Made by a program: the position numbers and the translations under genes
The notes under the pieces: model-generated
Databases searched by the model: none
What the model was told of the DNA's origin: nothing
Seen by the model: the letters and a program-made list of their open reading frames with translations, nothing else
Shown: positions 55,350-63,625 of the stretch, one piece after another
How positions within the stretch are numbered: position 1 is the first letter of the stretch
Layout: each line of letters begins with the position of its first letter
NCBI RefSeq assembly: GCF_011378855.1
Contig: NZ_WTLB01000021.1
Coordinates: forward strand, 1 to 64,000
Source: Pseudoalteromonas sp. Z1A8
Lineage (GTDB): Bacteria > Pseudomonadota > Gammaproteobacteria > Enterobacterales > Alteromonadaceae
Length of the DNA: 64,000 nucleotides
Reading direction: 5' to 3'

Positions 55350-55997
55350 TGACTTTTAGAAAGTAATTCTCTGAGGCAGCACTTAGTTTTTAGTAAGAGA
55401 CAGTACTTAGTTTTTAGTAAGAGACAGTACCGAGCTTTGGATATATTCGTAGGCGCGATTTTACATCGCGCTTTTAAAAACTAAATATCCTTCAAAATAA
55501 AAGTTACAAACTAACCATTGCTACTTCATTAAATTTTAATAATTTAAAACTCACTTCACAATTTAGCTTCTTTAATAAAAACGTAAGCACGCTGCTTTAT
55601 CGTTATTTTAAATTGCGCTAACAAACCAGTTAAGCAATATATTAAAGGCATAAACATAGTGAGGACTATTACAGAAAACATCACAATATGATGCTTAAAC
55701 AGAGCTAGACCAAGTACGATTAAACCCAGAGCTAATTATTGATATGTAGAAGCTAATACTTGAAACCTGACAGACAAAATGAGCGATAACTGGTCATTCA
55801 GGAGACTTGCCGTCAACTAAGTAAGACTAAGAGGAAACTTTCCTCTTTTTTACATGTTTATATAGGCTACAGAAAGCATAATATTTATAGCTGGCAATAG
55901 CTTACACTATTTGCTATTAGTATAAGTTCATAAAATAAGGACGTTTTCGCGCTAAAATAGGGAAAGTGTGCTCTGATAAAGGTATTAGTTGCCTTTA
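55350..55997. other. Gene-poor region with hairpins and a 24-bp tandem repeat
   Basis: About 650 bp with no credible gene. It contains two 24-bp tandem units (CAGTACTTAGTTTTTAGTAA plus GAGA) at about 55378-55430, a stem GCGCGAT/ATCGCGC followed by T at about 55453-55475, and a terminator-like AAGAGGA/TCCTCTT plus T run at 55829-55851. The last implies a transcript reading rightwards from about 55650. It could be a small RNA or the relic of a lost gene. Confidence 0.55.
55829..55851 (+). terminator. Orphan terminator-like hairpin
   Basis: A 7-bp stem (AAGAGGA/TCCTCTT) with a 5-base loop and a six-base T run; no gene precedes it, so the transcript it ends is unknown. Confidence 0.6.
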
Positions 55998-56276
55998 TTA
56001 ATCTTGTGGAAACTTCTGCTTCTGGTGTAACACTCGCATTATTCGGATAGTGTCACCATCTAACCAATATGAGACAATCATAGATACTTCTGGAATAATT
56101 AATACACGACCACGAAAAATATCTCTTTCAACACCCATTAATGGATGCTCAAGTAAGTTTTCAACTTTAGTTTCTATTATTTGGTCCGTTTTCTCTGCTG
56201 CGCTAGGGTTAAAATCAAATAAAAATTCAAATATCTTTTCTCGGTCATTGAGTGATTCCTCTTCCCAAAAAATCAT
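55998..56276 (-). CDS. RelE/ParE-family toxin
   Basis: A 92-aa protein of the RelE/ParE superfamily. The helix pair (NDREKIFEFLFDFNPSAAEK), strand LLEHPLMGVERDIFRGRVLII and terminal IRIMRVLHQKQKFP match plasmid-stabilisation-type toxins. Whether it cleaves mRNA like RelE or targets gyrase like ParE cannot be told. Its ATG overlaps the antitoxin stop by four bases. Confidence 0.87.
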   Translation of the reverse strand: MIFWEEESLNDREKIFEFLFDFNPSAAEKTDQIIETKVENLLEHPLMGVERDIFRGRVLIIPEVSMIVSYWLDGDTIRIMRVLHQKQKFPQD

Positions 56277-56557
56277 ATTTTATCTCTATTACGGATCTTA
56301 TTCTTTCTAGCCTCCATCTGAGTTTTAGCTTCATTGTGTTCAATAAAATTAGCTTTACCATTATCAATCTTGTCAAATGCAGCATTTATTTGTTCTGTTA
56401 ACCATAAATCTTGGGTCATTGTTTTTCGTTGTTCTTCAGCTAAGCCAACGGTAAGCTCTCTGCATGCATCGCTTAATGTGCGTCCTTGGCTTTCAGCCAT
56501 TAATTGCGCTAAGCGTTTAGTTTCTTCATCAACTCTAAATTGTATGCGAGTATCCAT
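56273..56557 (-). CDS. RelB/DinJ-family antitoxin
   Basis: A 94-aa antitoxin with an N-terminal ribbon-helix-helix (TRIQFRVDEETKRLAQLMAESQG) and an unstructured-looking C-terminal part that would bind the toxin. The gene order antitoxin-toxin with ATGA overlap is the normal arrangement. A GTGCT-N10-AGCAC palindrome 24 bp upstream is a likely autoregulatory operator. Confidence 0.87.
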   Translation of the reverse strand: MDTRIQFRVDEETKRLAQLMAESQGRTLSDACRELTVGLAEEQRKTMTQDLWLTEQINAAFDKIDNGKANFIEHNEAKTQMEARKNKIRNRDKI

Positions 56558-56580
56558 AATAGTTACCTTAATTATATTTT

Positions 56581-56600
56581 GTGCTCACAAATGTTAGCAC
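56581..56600. promoter_or_regulatory. Putative operator of the toxin-antitoxin operon
   Basis: GTGCT, ten bases, AGCAC, 24 bp before the antitoxin start, a position typical for autorepression by ribbon-helix-helix antitoxins. Confidence 0.5.
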
Positions 56601-56784
56601 TGGTGTTGTGCTTAGGCAACTACAAGTTGCTCAAAAGGACAAAAAACAGTTTGCTGTTTTTCGTACCTCAAAATACATTACCTCATGCTTTAAAAACGCT
56701 TAGAGTTAATTACAGGAGCTCGTTTTTTAATTGAATTTGGCTGTTGGGGTTATTCTACAGTCTCGTTACTAATGTCCGCTGTTG

Positions 56785-57021
56785 GCACTCTCCAGCCACT
56801 CGACAACATAAAATATTGATTATAATTGGCAAGGTATTTTACTGTGTCGGATGGCGCTTCGCTTATCCGACCTACACTGTCTAATAGCTATCACTCCTCG
56901 TCAAACCTTGGCACTTTTCGCTTATCAGCCTTGCTCATAGCGAGCTATTGGATTTCTTCATGCTTTAGATCATCGGATTTATCTTCTAGTGATTGCTGAT
57001 TGGCATTTTCATAAGAAAGCT
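56785..57021 (-). pseudogene. Duplicated 3' end of the EEP-family gene (copy A), broken
   Basis: A 237-bp segment near-identical to 57176-57412 at a constant offset of 391 bp. Positions 56891-57021 correspond to the last 43 codons of the EEP-family hydrolase; the matching GAG codon of the intact gene is TAG here (56945-56947), and the remainder of the gene is missing. It is a partial duplication, not a gene. The rest of the unit is the gene's downstream flank, with one REP-like palindrome. Confidence 0.9.
56844..56877 (-). repeat. REP-like palindrome 1
   Basis: On the minus strand it reads GTAGGTCGGATAAGCGAAGC followed by GCCATCCGACA, a stem very like enterobacterial REP sequences (GTAGGCCGGATAAG...). 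Copies with the same layout are at 57065, 57108 and 57235. Confidence 0.7.
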
Positions 57022-57064
57022 AAACGCGGTAAGTAAGGTTGTTTCTGGTAAATTCATCATTTTT

Positions 57065-57140
57065 TCGGATGGCGTAGCTTCGCCACTTATCCGACCTACG
57101 TCAAAAGGTAGGTTGATTAAGCCGAAGGCGCCACCCAACA
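57065..57140. repeat. REP-like pair in opposite orientation (BIME-like)
   Basis: 57065-57100 is a REP-like unit on the minus strand and 57108-57140 a diverged unit on the plus strand (GTAGGTTGATTAAGCCGAAG start), separated by seven bases. An inverted pair is the BIME arrangement. Confidence 0.6.
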
Positions 57141-57175
57141 GAGTTTCAGATACACGCCTTGAAGGTTCGCAATTA

Positions 57176-57412
57176 GCACTCTTCAGCCACTCGACAACAT
57201 AAAATATTGATTATAATTGGCAAGGTATTTCACTGTGTCGGATGGCGCTTCGTTTATCCGACCTACACTGTCTAATAGCTATCATTCCTCGTCAAACCTT
57301 GGCACTTTTCGCTTATCAGCCTTGCTCATAGCGAGCTCTTGGATTTCTTCATGCTTTAGTTCTTCGGGTTTATCTTCTAGTGATTCCTGATTGGCATTCT
57401 CAAAAGAAAGCT
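57176..57412. repeat. Direct repeat unit B (parent of the 56785-57021 copy)
   Basis: This 237-bp unit overlaps the real 3' end of the EEP-family gene (57282-57412) and its downstream flank. It differs from copy A at only a few bases and includes the fourth REP-like palindrome at 57235-57268. The 154-bp spacer between units contains the BIME-like pair. Confidence 0.9.
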
Positions 57413-58361
57413 CAGTGAGTAGTGCAAAGTGATCAGAGCCATATTTAGCAAGGCGCTTAATACGCTTTACTTTAAAGCCTTCGCTGTGAAATAAATGGTC
57501 AAGCGGCCAGCGCATAAAAAAGTAACTTGCGTGAAAGGTATTATAAAAACCACGGCCTTTACGAGGATCTAACAAGCCACTTATTTGCATAAATAAACGC
57601 GTGCTACGCGACCATGCTACGTCGTTTAAATCACCGGCAACTATGGTAGGTCGTGTAGGGTTTTTAAGTGCTTTGGCCACCATTATTAGCTCTGAGTCGC
57701 GCGGACGCGATGAGTCTTCCTCAGTCGGGCTTGGCGGTGCGGGGTGAATAAAATGCCCTTGCATTTTAAGGCCTTCGTCGTTTTCAAACAGTATATGAAT
57801 AGAAGGAATATCTTCTTCTATTAGCTCACATATTTGGGCATCGAGTATTTTAAATTTGCTGTATAAGTGCATGCCGTAGCGATTGTCTTTAGGGCATTCT
57901 ATAAAATACGGATAGTGTTTTTTAATGACTGATAATTTATTTTCCCACCAGCTATCGCTTTCAAGCGTGATAAGTAAGTCGGGTTGGTGCTCGTTAACCA
58001 AGCTAATTAACTGCTCACTTTTATGATTCGACATAAGTACATTTGCCGACATAATCCTTACACTATGATCTATATGCTTTGGTGCGCTTTGCACTTCTTT
58101 TTTAGCAAGCCACGTATACGGGTAAATCCATTTGCCTTGTAAAATCATTATAAGTAACGAGGTTAACGCTATAAATACGTAGCTTATTTCACCGTTTTTC
58201 CATAATAAAAACAGCGACGTAACAGCTACAAAACTGGCAATATAAAATACCTGTAAACGCACAAAATCGCAGCTACGCACTAAGTAATGTTGGCTGTACG
58301 ACATAGGTAATAAGGTAACCAGTAAAAAAAAGCCAATAATTATAGCCAGCGTAATGAGCAT
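57282..58361 (-). CDS. Membrane-anchored endonuclease/exonuclease/phosphatase family protein
   Basis: A 359-aa protein with three N-terminal helices (about 1-20, 35-55, 60-76) and an EEP (DNase I-like) domain facing away from them. Catalytic residues seen: Asn107 (MSANVL), Glu134 (TLESDSW), Asp244/Asn246 (AGDLND) and Asp310/His311 (GSDHF). Substrates of such anchored members are often phospholipids or nucleic acids; not determinable here. A Lys/Glu-rich tail ends the protein, and this tail is what the downstream partial copy duplicates. Confidence 0.87.
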   Translation of the reverse strand: MLITLAIIIGFFLLVTLLPMSYSQHYLVRSCDFVRLQVFYIASFVAVTSLFLLWKNGEISYVFIALTSLLIMILQGKWIYPYTWLAKKEVQSAPKHIDHSVRIMSANVLMSNHKSEQLISLVNEHQPDLLITLESDSWWENKLSVIKKHYPYFIECPKDNRYGMHLYSKFKILDAQICELIEEDIPSIHILFENDEGLKMQGHFIHPAPPSPTEEDSSRPRDSELIMVAKALKNPTRPTIVAGDLNDVAWSRSTRLFMQISGLLDPRKGRGFYNTFHASYFFMRWPLDHLFHSEGFKVKRIKRLAKYGSDHFALLTELSFENANQESLEDKPEELKHEEIQELAMSKADKRKVPRFDEE

Positions 58362-58384
58362 TTTAATATCCTTATAAAGTTAAT

Positions 58385-58747
58385 TTAACGACTTAAAATT
58401 GAAAGTATTTCTCGGGTGTCGTGCACCATATGGATAACTGTACGGTCTATTTCAATACTTACTGTACCATTATCTCTAGAGCGTTCAATCACTCTACCTC
58501 GTTTGTATAAATCGCGCTCTAAAAAGTCGCCTCGGTGGTAGCTTTTACTTAGCCCTGGTGGCGTCCAACCTGCGCGAATTAACTGCTTTGCCTCTTTTTT
58601 AGAAAGGTAGTTATTGTCGTTATGCTTATGCGAATGATGCTTTTTATGGCCGTGTTTATGACCATGCTTATCTTTATGCGGCTTTGCGTCTGCGCTTATT
58701 GAACATAAACTCAATGCTATTAGTGCTGTGTGTATTACTGCTCTCAT
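58385..58747 (-). CDS. RcnB-like histidine-rich periplasmic protein
   Basis: A 120-aa exported protein: signal peptide (cleavage after ADAK), a His/Lys-rich stretch (about 23-45, HGHKHGHKKHH-type) likely to bind Ni, Co, Zn or Cu, then a small globular domain with GWTPPGLSKSYHRGDFL and IERSRDNGTVSIEIDRTVI, recalling RcnB/DUF1236 C-terminal patterns. The metal and role are inferred; no rcnA or rcnR is adjacent. It lies 23 bp upstream of the EEP gene on the same strand. Confidence 0.6.
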   Translation of the reverse strand: MRAVIHTALIALSLCSISADAKPHKDKHGHKHGHKKHHSHKHNDNNYLSKKEAKQLIRAGWTPPGLSKSYHRGDFLERDLYKRGRVIERSRDNGTVSIEIDRTVIHMVHDTREILSILSR

Positions 58748-58821
58748 AAATAATCTCTAGCGTAATTAATAGCTAAAGATTAACAAACATGGATGAACAT
58801 CGTATGAAACACACACCTCGT

Positions 58822-59070
58822 TTAACGTTGTTTATATTGAGTTTTACAATGGCTGCGCATAATAGCGGGATCGCGTAATTTTAAGTGTTTTGTTTTACGC
58901 CCTGCATGGCGCTTACGCCACACTTTAAAACTACCTTTTGAAACATTGTCTCGCATAAATACCACCAGCTGCGGGTATTTTAATCCGTATAGCTGCTCTA
59001 TTGCCTCATAAGGGGTTCTATCTTCCCACGCCATTTCGATAATACGTGACTGCTGCTCTGGGTTAAACAT
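58822..59070 (-). CDS. TIGR03643 family small protein
   Basis: About 82 aa, basic and helical, with IIEMAWEDRTPYEAIEQLYGL and VVFMRDNVSKGSFKVWRKR, which I recognise as the TIGR03643 family (often beside photolyase/cryptochrome genes; none is visible here). The WEDRTPYEAI helix and basic tail suggest a nucleic-acid-binding helix-turn-helix fold, but no function is known. GTG 59082 is an alternative start. Confidence 0.72.
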   Translation of the reverse strand: MFNPEQQSRIIEMAWEDRTPYEAIEQLYGLKYPQLVVFMRDNVSKGSFKVWRKRHAGRKTKHLKLRDPAIMRSHCKTQYKQR

Positions 59071-59193
59071 GGTGTTTCTCACAAAATTTAATTTATACGC
59101 TAGGCAAAAATACTTAGATCAATGCAATTTAAGCTCAGTAACTGTATAATTAGCATTCAGATTATGTATTTAAATGGTATCGAATTTATATTT

Positions 59194-59883
59194 ATGCGCG
59201 CAACATTACTGTTTTTAGCTTTAACTTTTCCCTCGTTATTACTTGCAGCGCCAAGTAAAACGTTGCGCTGCGTTACAACACACTACCCTCCTTTTACTAT
59301 TTACGATGAAAAAGCCGATACATTTACAGGTTTAGATATTGATTACATAAAGTTTATTGAAAAAAACTTAAACCTCAAAATTGACGTTGTTCATTTACCT
59401 TGGGCGCGTGTTAAAAAAGAGATGAAGCTGGGCTATTACGACTGCTATTTCTCATTGGCTAACTATAAAGAGCGTACAGAATATTTAGATTTTACTAGCG
59501 AGCCTTTGCATACGACTAAGTATGGTTTATTTACTTTAAATGAAGATAATTTGCTTACTGATGATTTATCAAAAGCCGCTATAGCTATGCTACGCGGTGT
59601 TATTCTTCCCGAAATTATCACTACAAAATACACAATTAATGAAAATAACTTACTTCGTTCACTTTCTACTGAAGCCACTTTTGAGCTACTAGAAAAAAAC
59701 CGTGTGCAATATGCAATAACCAACTATCAGGCTGGTTTGTGGTACTCAAAAAAATATAAAAACATTTATGCTCGGCAATTAAATGACTATTCGTTCCCCG
59801 TTTATATTGCTTTTAAACGTGGCGTAATGGATACAAAATTAGTTGATGAACAAATAAAGCGTTTTAAAGCACAAGCTCAATAA
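59194..59883 (+). CDS. Periplasmic amino-acid-type binding protein (SBP_bac_3)
   Basis: About 229 aa. The signal peptide starts at ATG 59194 (MRATLLFLALTF, cleavage after LLAAP); the upstream in-frame region lacks a signal. The mature protein is a type II periplasmic binding fold with THYPPFTIYDE, GLDIDYIKFI and YYDCYFSLANYKERTEYLDFT. No permease or ATPase is adjacent, so it may be an orphan sensor or enzyme-like relative. It is followed 30 bp later by the YoaK-like gene. Confidence 0.85.
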   Translation: MRATLLFLALTFPSLLLAAPSKTLRCVTTHYPPFTIYDEKADTFTGLDIDYIKFIEKNLNLKIDVVHLPWARVKKEMKLGYYDCYFSLANYKERTEYLDFTSEPLHTTKYGLFTLNEDNLLTDDLSKAAIAMLRGVILPEIITTKYTINENNLLRSLSTEATFELLEKNRVQYAITNYQAGLWYSKKYKNIYARQLNDYSFPVYIAFKRGVMDTKLVDEQIKRFKAQAQ

Positions 59884-59912
59884 TTAACTCTGCACATATT
59901 AAGAGATAACCA

Positions 59913-60569
59913 ATGTTTACAAAACTACCAAAATGGGTTGAATATGGCGCGTTTACGCTGGCATTTATAGCGGGCATAGTAAACGCTGTAGGCTTATTAG
60001 GATTTGAGCATCAAGCTATTTCGCACTTGTCAGGCTCTGTTACTTTGTTGGGTATTAAGCTAATGAGCAGCACGTCAGCCGCTTTGCTGTTATTTAGCAT
60101 ACTCATTAGCTTTATGTTGGGCTCGGCGCTTTCTGGCTTTTTACTTGCAGGGCGCTCATTAAAACTTGGCCGCCATTACGACACGCTCTTATTTATTGAA
60201 GGTATTTTGCTGTTAGCAAGTGCCTACCTACTTGATCAATCTTATGTTTATGCAATTACGCTCGCATCAGCAGCATGTGGTTTACAAAACGCGTTAGCGA
60301 CTAATTACAGTGGCGCAGTTGTTCGTACTACACACCTAACGGGTATTTTTACTGACCTTGGTTTAATGATGGGAAAAGCACTTAAAGGTGAGCAATTTGA
60401 TACGCGTAAAGGCGTTATGTTTTTACTTATTATTGCGGGCTTTTTATTAGGTGGTGTAATCGGCTTTATTTTATTTGAACACTACCAAGTGCTTACTTTG
60501 GTGTTTCCTGCTGCAGCTTGTTTTGTTTTATCAATTACATATCGGGTTTACAGGCTACGTACGCTTTAA
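59913..60569 (+). CDS. YoaK/DUF1275 family membrane protein
   Basis: A 218-aa inner-membrane protein with six hydrophobic helices. Typical family segments are AFIAGIVNAVGLLGF, the HLSGSVT motif and GLQNALATNYSGAVVRTTHLTGIFTDLG. The function of the family is unknown. It may be co-transcribed with the upstream binding-protein gene. Confidence 0.9.
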   Translation: MFTKLPKWVEYGAFTLAFIAGIVNAVGLLGFEHQAISHLSGSVTLLGIKLMSSTSAALLLFSILISFMLGSALSGFLLAGRSLKLGRHYDTLLFIEGILLLASAYLLDQSYVYAITLASAACGLQNALATNYSGAVVRTTHLTGIFTDLGLMMGKALKGEQFDTRKGVMFLLIIAGFLLGGVIGFILFEHYQVLTLVFPAAACFVLSITYRVYRLRTL

Positions 60570-60643
60570 CGCAACAAGTTTAAATGCACATTAAAACCGC
60601 ATATTATAGAGGCAATGCAATATAGATTACTTTCAAGGAATGT

Positions 60644-62704
60644 ATGAAACCTTATTTTTTGCCGCTGTTATTACCCTTTAGCTACACTGCGCTTGCCAAT
60701 AATCAAAATAACGATTCAATAGAAACCATAACAACCACTGCATCGCGCGTTGAAGCACTATCTACCCCACTGCCTCTTTCAATAAGTACACTAAGTGAAG
60801 CGCAGCTAAAAAGCATAGCGCCTACCCATATTGAGGAAGCACTACAACGAGTAGCAGGCGCTAATATTCAACGCGGAAACGGCCAAGAATATTTACCCGC
60901 CCTTCGCTCGCCGGTACTTTCGGGCGCTGGAGCATGTGGTGGCATATTGACTTTGGAGGATGGAATACCACTAAGAGCCGCTGGGTTTTGTAATATAAAC
61001 GAGCTATTTGAAGCCCACAGCGAAATGGCGCAGCGCATTGAAGTATTAAAAGGCCCTGGCTCTGCACTTTATGGCTCAAACGCTGTGCACGGTGTTATTA
61101 ATGTAATAACGCCCGACACCACACAAGGCGGTGGCTTAGTAGGCGTTGATTATGGTTCATACGGTTATGCTCGTTATAAATTACGCGCAGGGCAAGATTA
61201 CGGCAACAGCGGTATAGGCATTAACGCAAGTATTACCGACGACAGCGGTTACCGCGACGACGAAAGCGTAGATCAACAAAAAGTAAATATTCGCCATCGC
61301 TATTCAAATGATAATTTACTACTAACTTCAGGGCTTACTTACACAAACCTCGATCAGCAAACAGCGGGATTTATTACAGGCTTTGAAAGCTATAAAAACG
61401 AAGATCTCGCGCAAAAAAACTTTGACCCAGACGCATTTAGAAAAGCACGCGCGTTTAGAGCGTGGAGCAATGCAACATGGCAATTAAATAACGATGATGT
61501 GCTCTCTACTACGGTTTATTTTCGTGACCAAAGCATGGACTTTTTTAAGCACTTTTTACCCGGTACACCGCTTGAAAAAAACAGTCAAACAGGCTTTGGC
61601 GTGCAATCGCTTTATCAACATAACTTACAAAGTAATGTAAAAGTAAACCTAGGGCTTGATGGCGAATACACGCAAGCCGATTTTACTCAAAGTCAAAACG
61701 AGCCAACGCAGGGCTCTGCATTTTTAGTGGCCACCGTACCGCAAGGCAAGCATTACGATTACGATGTTAACGCCACGCTGTATGCGCCTTTTGCATCGGT
61801 TGATTGGCAATTAAATAAATGGTTACTTACCGTAGGTGTGCGCTACGAGCATATGCAGTACGACTACACCAATAATATGTTGGTAGGCAGAACAAAAGAC
61901 AATGGTACAGAGTGCGCATTTGGTGGTTGCCGTTATAGCCGCCCAGCAAGCGATAATAATAGTTTTAGTAATTTATCGCCAAAGCTTGGCGTAAGTTATC
62001 AGTACAATACAAATAACACACTTTATGCGAACTTTTCTCGTGGTTACCGAGCGCCACAAGCGGCTGAGCTATACCAATTACAACGCGAGCAAACCACTGC
62101 AAATTTAAGCGCCGAAATAGCCAATAACGCAGAACTAGGTATTAAAGGGATTTACGAAAAACTACGTTATGGCGTGTCTGTTTACGCTATGAGTAAACAC
62201 AATACGATTTACCGCGATAGCGACTTTTTTACGGTAAATAATGGCAGCTCTCGCCATCGTGGTATTGAGCTTGAGCTTGATTACCAGCTCACTAAATCGC
62301 TTGCGCTTAACTTTGCAGGTACCCACGCAAAACACACTTATACTAACAACCAAATACTTAACGGTTTAAATATAAACGGCAACGATATAGACACCGCGCC
62401 GCGTAATATTGCTAATCTTGATTTAACATGGCAAGCACTTAGCAACGCGCAATTTGCTTTGCAGTGGCATCGTGTTGGTAACTACTACACCGACCCAGAA
62501 AATTTAAATAAATACCAAGGGCATGATGTTTTAAGCTTGCGCGCGCAGTGGCAGGTTACGAGTAATATTGAAGTACTTGCACGTATTATTAATTTAACCG
62601 ACGAAGCTTATGCAGAGCGTGCCGACTACACCAGTTTTACTGGCGACAGATACTTTCCTGGCAAACCACGTAACGCGATGCTTTCGGCAACTTACACATG
62701 GTAA
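60644..62704 (+). CDS. TonB-dependent outer-membrane receptor
   Basis: A 686-aa outer-membrane receptor. A signal peptide (about 1-18, ALANN) is followed by a TonB-box-like IETITTTASR, the plug domain with LKGPGSALYGSNAVHGVINVITP, then a 22-strand barrel ending LSATYTW (C-terminal aromatic Trp rather than Phe). Two plug cysteines (CGGILTLEDG and FCNINEL) could form a disulfide. The substrate is not identifiable; no Fur box is seen before the gene. Barrel length fits siderophore/vitamin receptors. It is convergent with the AraC gene. Confidence 0.92.
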   Translation: MKPYFLPLLLPFSYTALANNQNNDSIETITTTASRVEALSTPLPLSISTLSEAQLKSIAPTHIEEALQRVAGANIQRGNGQEYLPALRSPVLSGAGACGGILTLEDGIPLRAAGFCNINELFEAHSEMAQRIEVLKGPGSALYGSNAVHGVINVITPDTTQGGGLVGVDYGSYGYARYKLRAGQDYGNSGIGINASITDDSGYRDDESVDQQKVNIRHRYSNDNLLLTSGLTYTNLDQQTAGFITGFESYKNEDLAQKNFDPDAFRKARAFRAWSNATWQLNNDDVLSTTVYFRDQSMDFFKHFLPGTPLEKNSQTGFGVQSLYQHNLQSNVKVNLGLDGEYTQADFTQSQNEPTQGSAFLVATVPQGKHYDYDVNATLYAPFASVDWQLNKWLLTVGVRYEHMQYDYTNNMLVGRTKDNGTECAFGGCRYSRPASDNNSFSNLSPKLGVSYQYNTNNTLYANFSRGYRAPQAAELYQLQREQTTANLSAEIANNAELGIKGIYEKLRYGVSVYAMSKHNTIYRDSDFFTVNNGSSRHRGIELELDYQLTKSLALNFAGTHAKHTYTNNQILNGLNINGNDIDTAPRNIANLDLTWQALSNAQFALQWHRVGNYYTDPENLNKYQGHDVLSLRAQWQVTSNIEVLARIINLTDEAYAERADYTSFTGDRYFPGKPRNAMLSATYTW

Positions 62705-62725
62705 TGCGTTAATTTAAGGGCTAAG

Positions 62726-63508
62726 CTAATTTAAATCGCTCATGTATTTCATGGGCGATTTACCCATCACCTTTTTAAACATAGTAATAAATGCACTCAC
62801 CGACTCATACCCTAATAACTCAGACACCTGCTGTACACTTTGCTTATCAGAAAGCGCTTTTAAGGCTGTAATTATATGCAATTGCGTACGCCACTTTCCA
62901 AATGTCATGCCGGTTTCTTTTTTAATTAACCGCGCTAACGTGCGCTCAGTTAATGCAAACTGCTTGGCCCATTGTGGCAGTGTTTTTCGATTATTTGGCT
63001 TGTTTATAAGCTGATCGCTCATGGCTTGAATTACCTCGTTATTAGATAAAACAAAGTCCAGGGGTTGTACTGGCATATCGATAAGTTGATCAAATAATAC
63101 CTGCGCTAAACGTGCCGTTTTACTATTTAAAGCATAGTGTTGATTATGAGCAGCTAGTTCGCACATTAGCTCTTTAACCAGTGGCGTAATGGCTAACGTA
63201 CAGGTATTTAGTGGCATACCGTTTTTACTACTATCAATAAATAAATGACAAAGCTTTGCGTTATCAGACGCCCTATTACTGTGAATCTTTTTTGCGGGGA
63301 TCCAAATTGCACTGTGCGTAGGCACCATCCACATTTTTGCCGACACTTCACATGTTACATAACCATGCAGCGCTAAAATTAATTGCCCTTTTGGATGAGT
63401 ATGCAGGGGGATTTCGTGACTCGCTTGGGTGTCCTCTATTTTGGCAATAATGGGTTGCGCCATAGTTTCAAAATCTCTGATTTCATCCCAGCCAATCGGT
63501 TCAAACAT
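62726..63508 (-). CDS. AraC family transcriptional regulator (NimR-like)
   Basis: A 260-aa regulator with an N-terminal cupin-like domain (HTHPKGQLILALHG, IWIPAKKIHS) and two C-terminal helix-turn-helix units (LARLIKKETGMTFGKWRTQL and VQQVSELLGYESVSAFITMFKK). It is divergent from a CynX/NimT-type transporter gene 117 bp away, the same arrangement as E. coli nimR-nimT. Control of that transporter is likely by this context. Confidence 0.9.
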   Translation of the reverse strand: MFEPIGWDEIRDFETMAQPIIAKIEDTQASHEIPLHTHPKGQLILALHGYVTCEVSAKMWMVPTHSAIWIPAKKIHSNRASDNAKLCHLFIDSSKNGMPLNTCTLAITPLVKELMCELAAHNQHYALNSKTARLAQVLFDQLIDMPVQPLDFVLSNNEVIQAMSDQLINKPNNRKTLPQWAKQFALTERTLARLIKKETGMTFGKWRTQLHIITALKALSDKQSVQQVSELLGYESVSAFITMFKKVMGKSPMKYMSDLN

Positions 63509-63625
63509 AGTTTTGTCTGTTTTTAGTTATTTAATGTCATTATCTCTAAATTATAGTTTTTACTAAGCCTTTATACTAGCGCCCATTAAGTATTAGTAAC
63601 AACTCAACTTTAATGGCCTTCTCTT

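Noticed and set aside
56581..56730. Hairpins upstream of the toxin-antitoxin genes resembling an integron attC site
   Set aside because: GCAACT/AGTTGC and similar stems exist, but no matching RYYYAAC and GTTRRRY ends at the right spacing could be found, and no cassette array or integrase is present.
60575..60643. Fur box before the TonB-dependent receptor
   Set aside because: No match to the GATAATGATAATCATTATC pattern could be seen, so iron control is not claimed.
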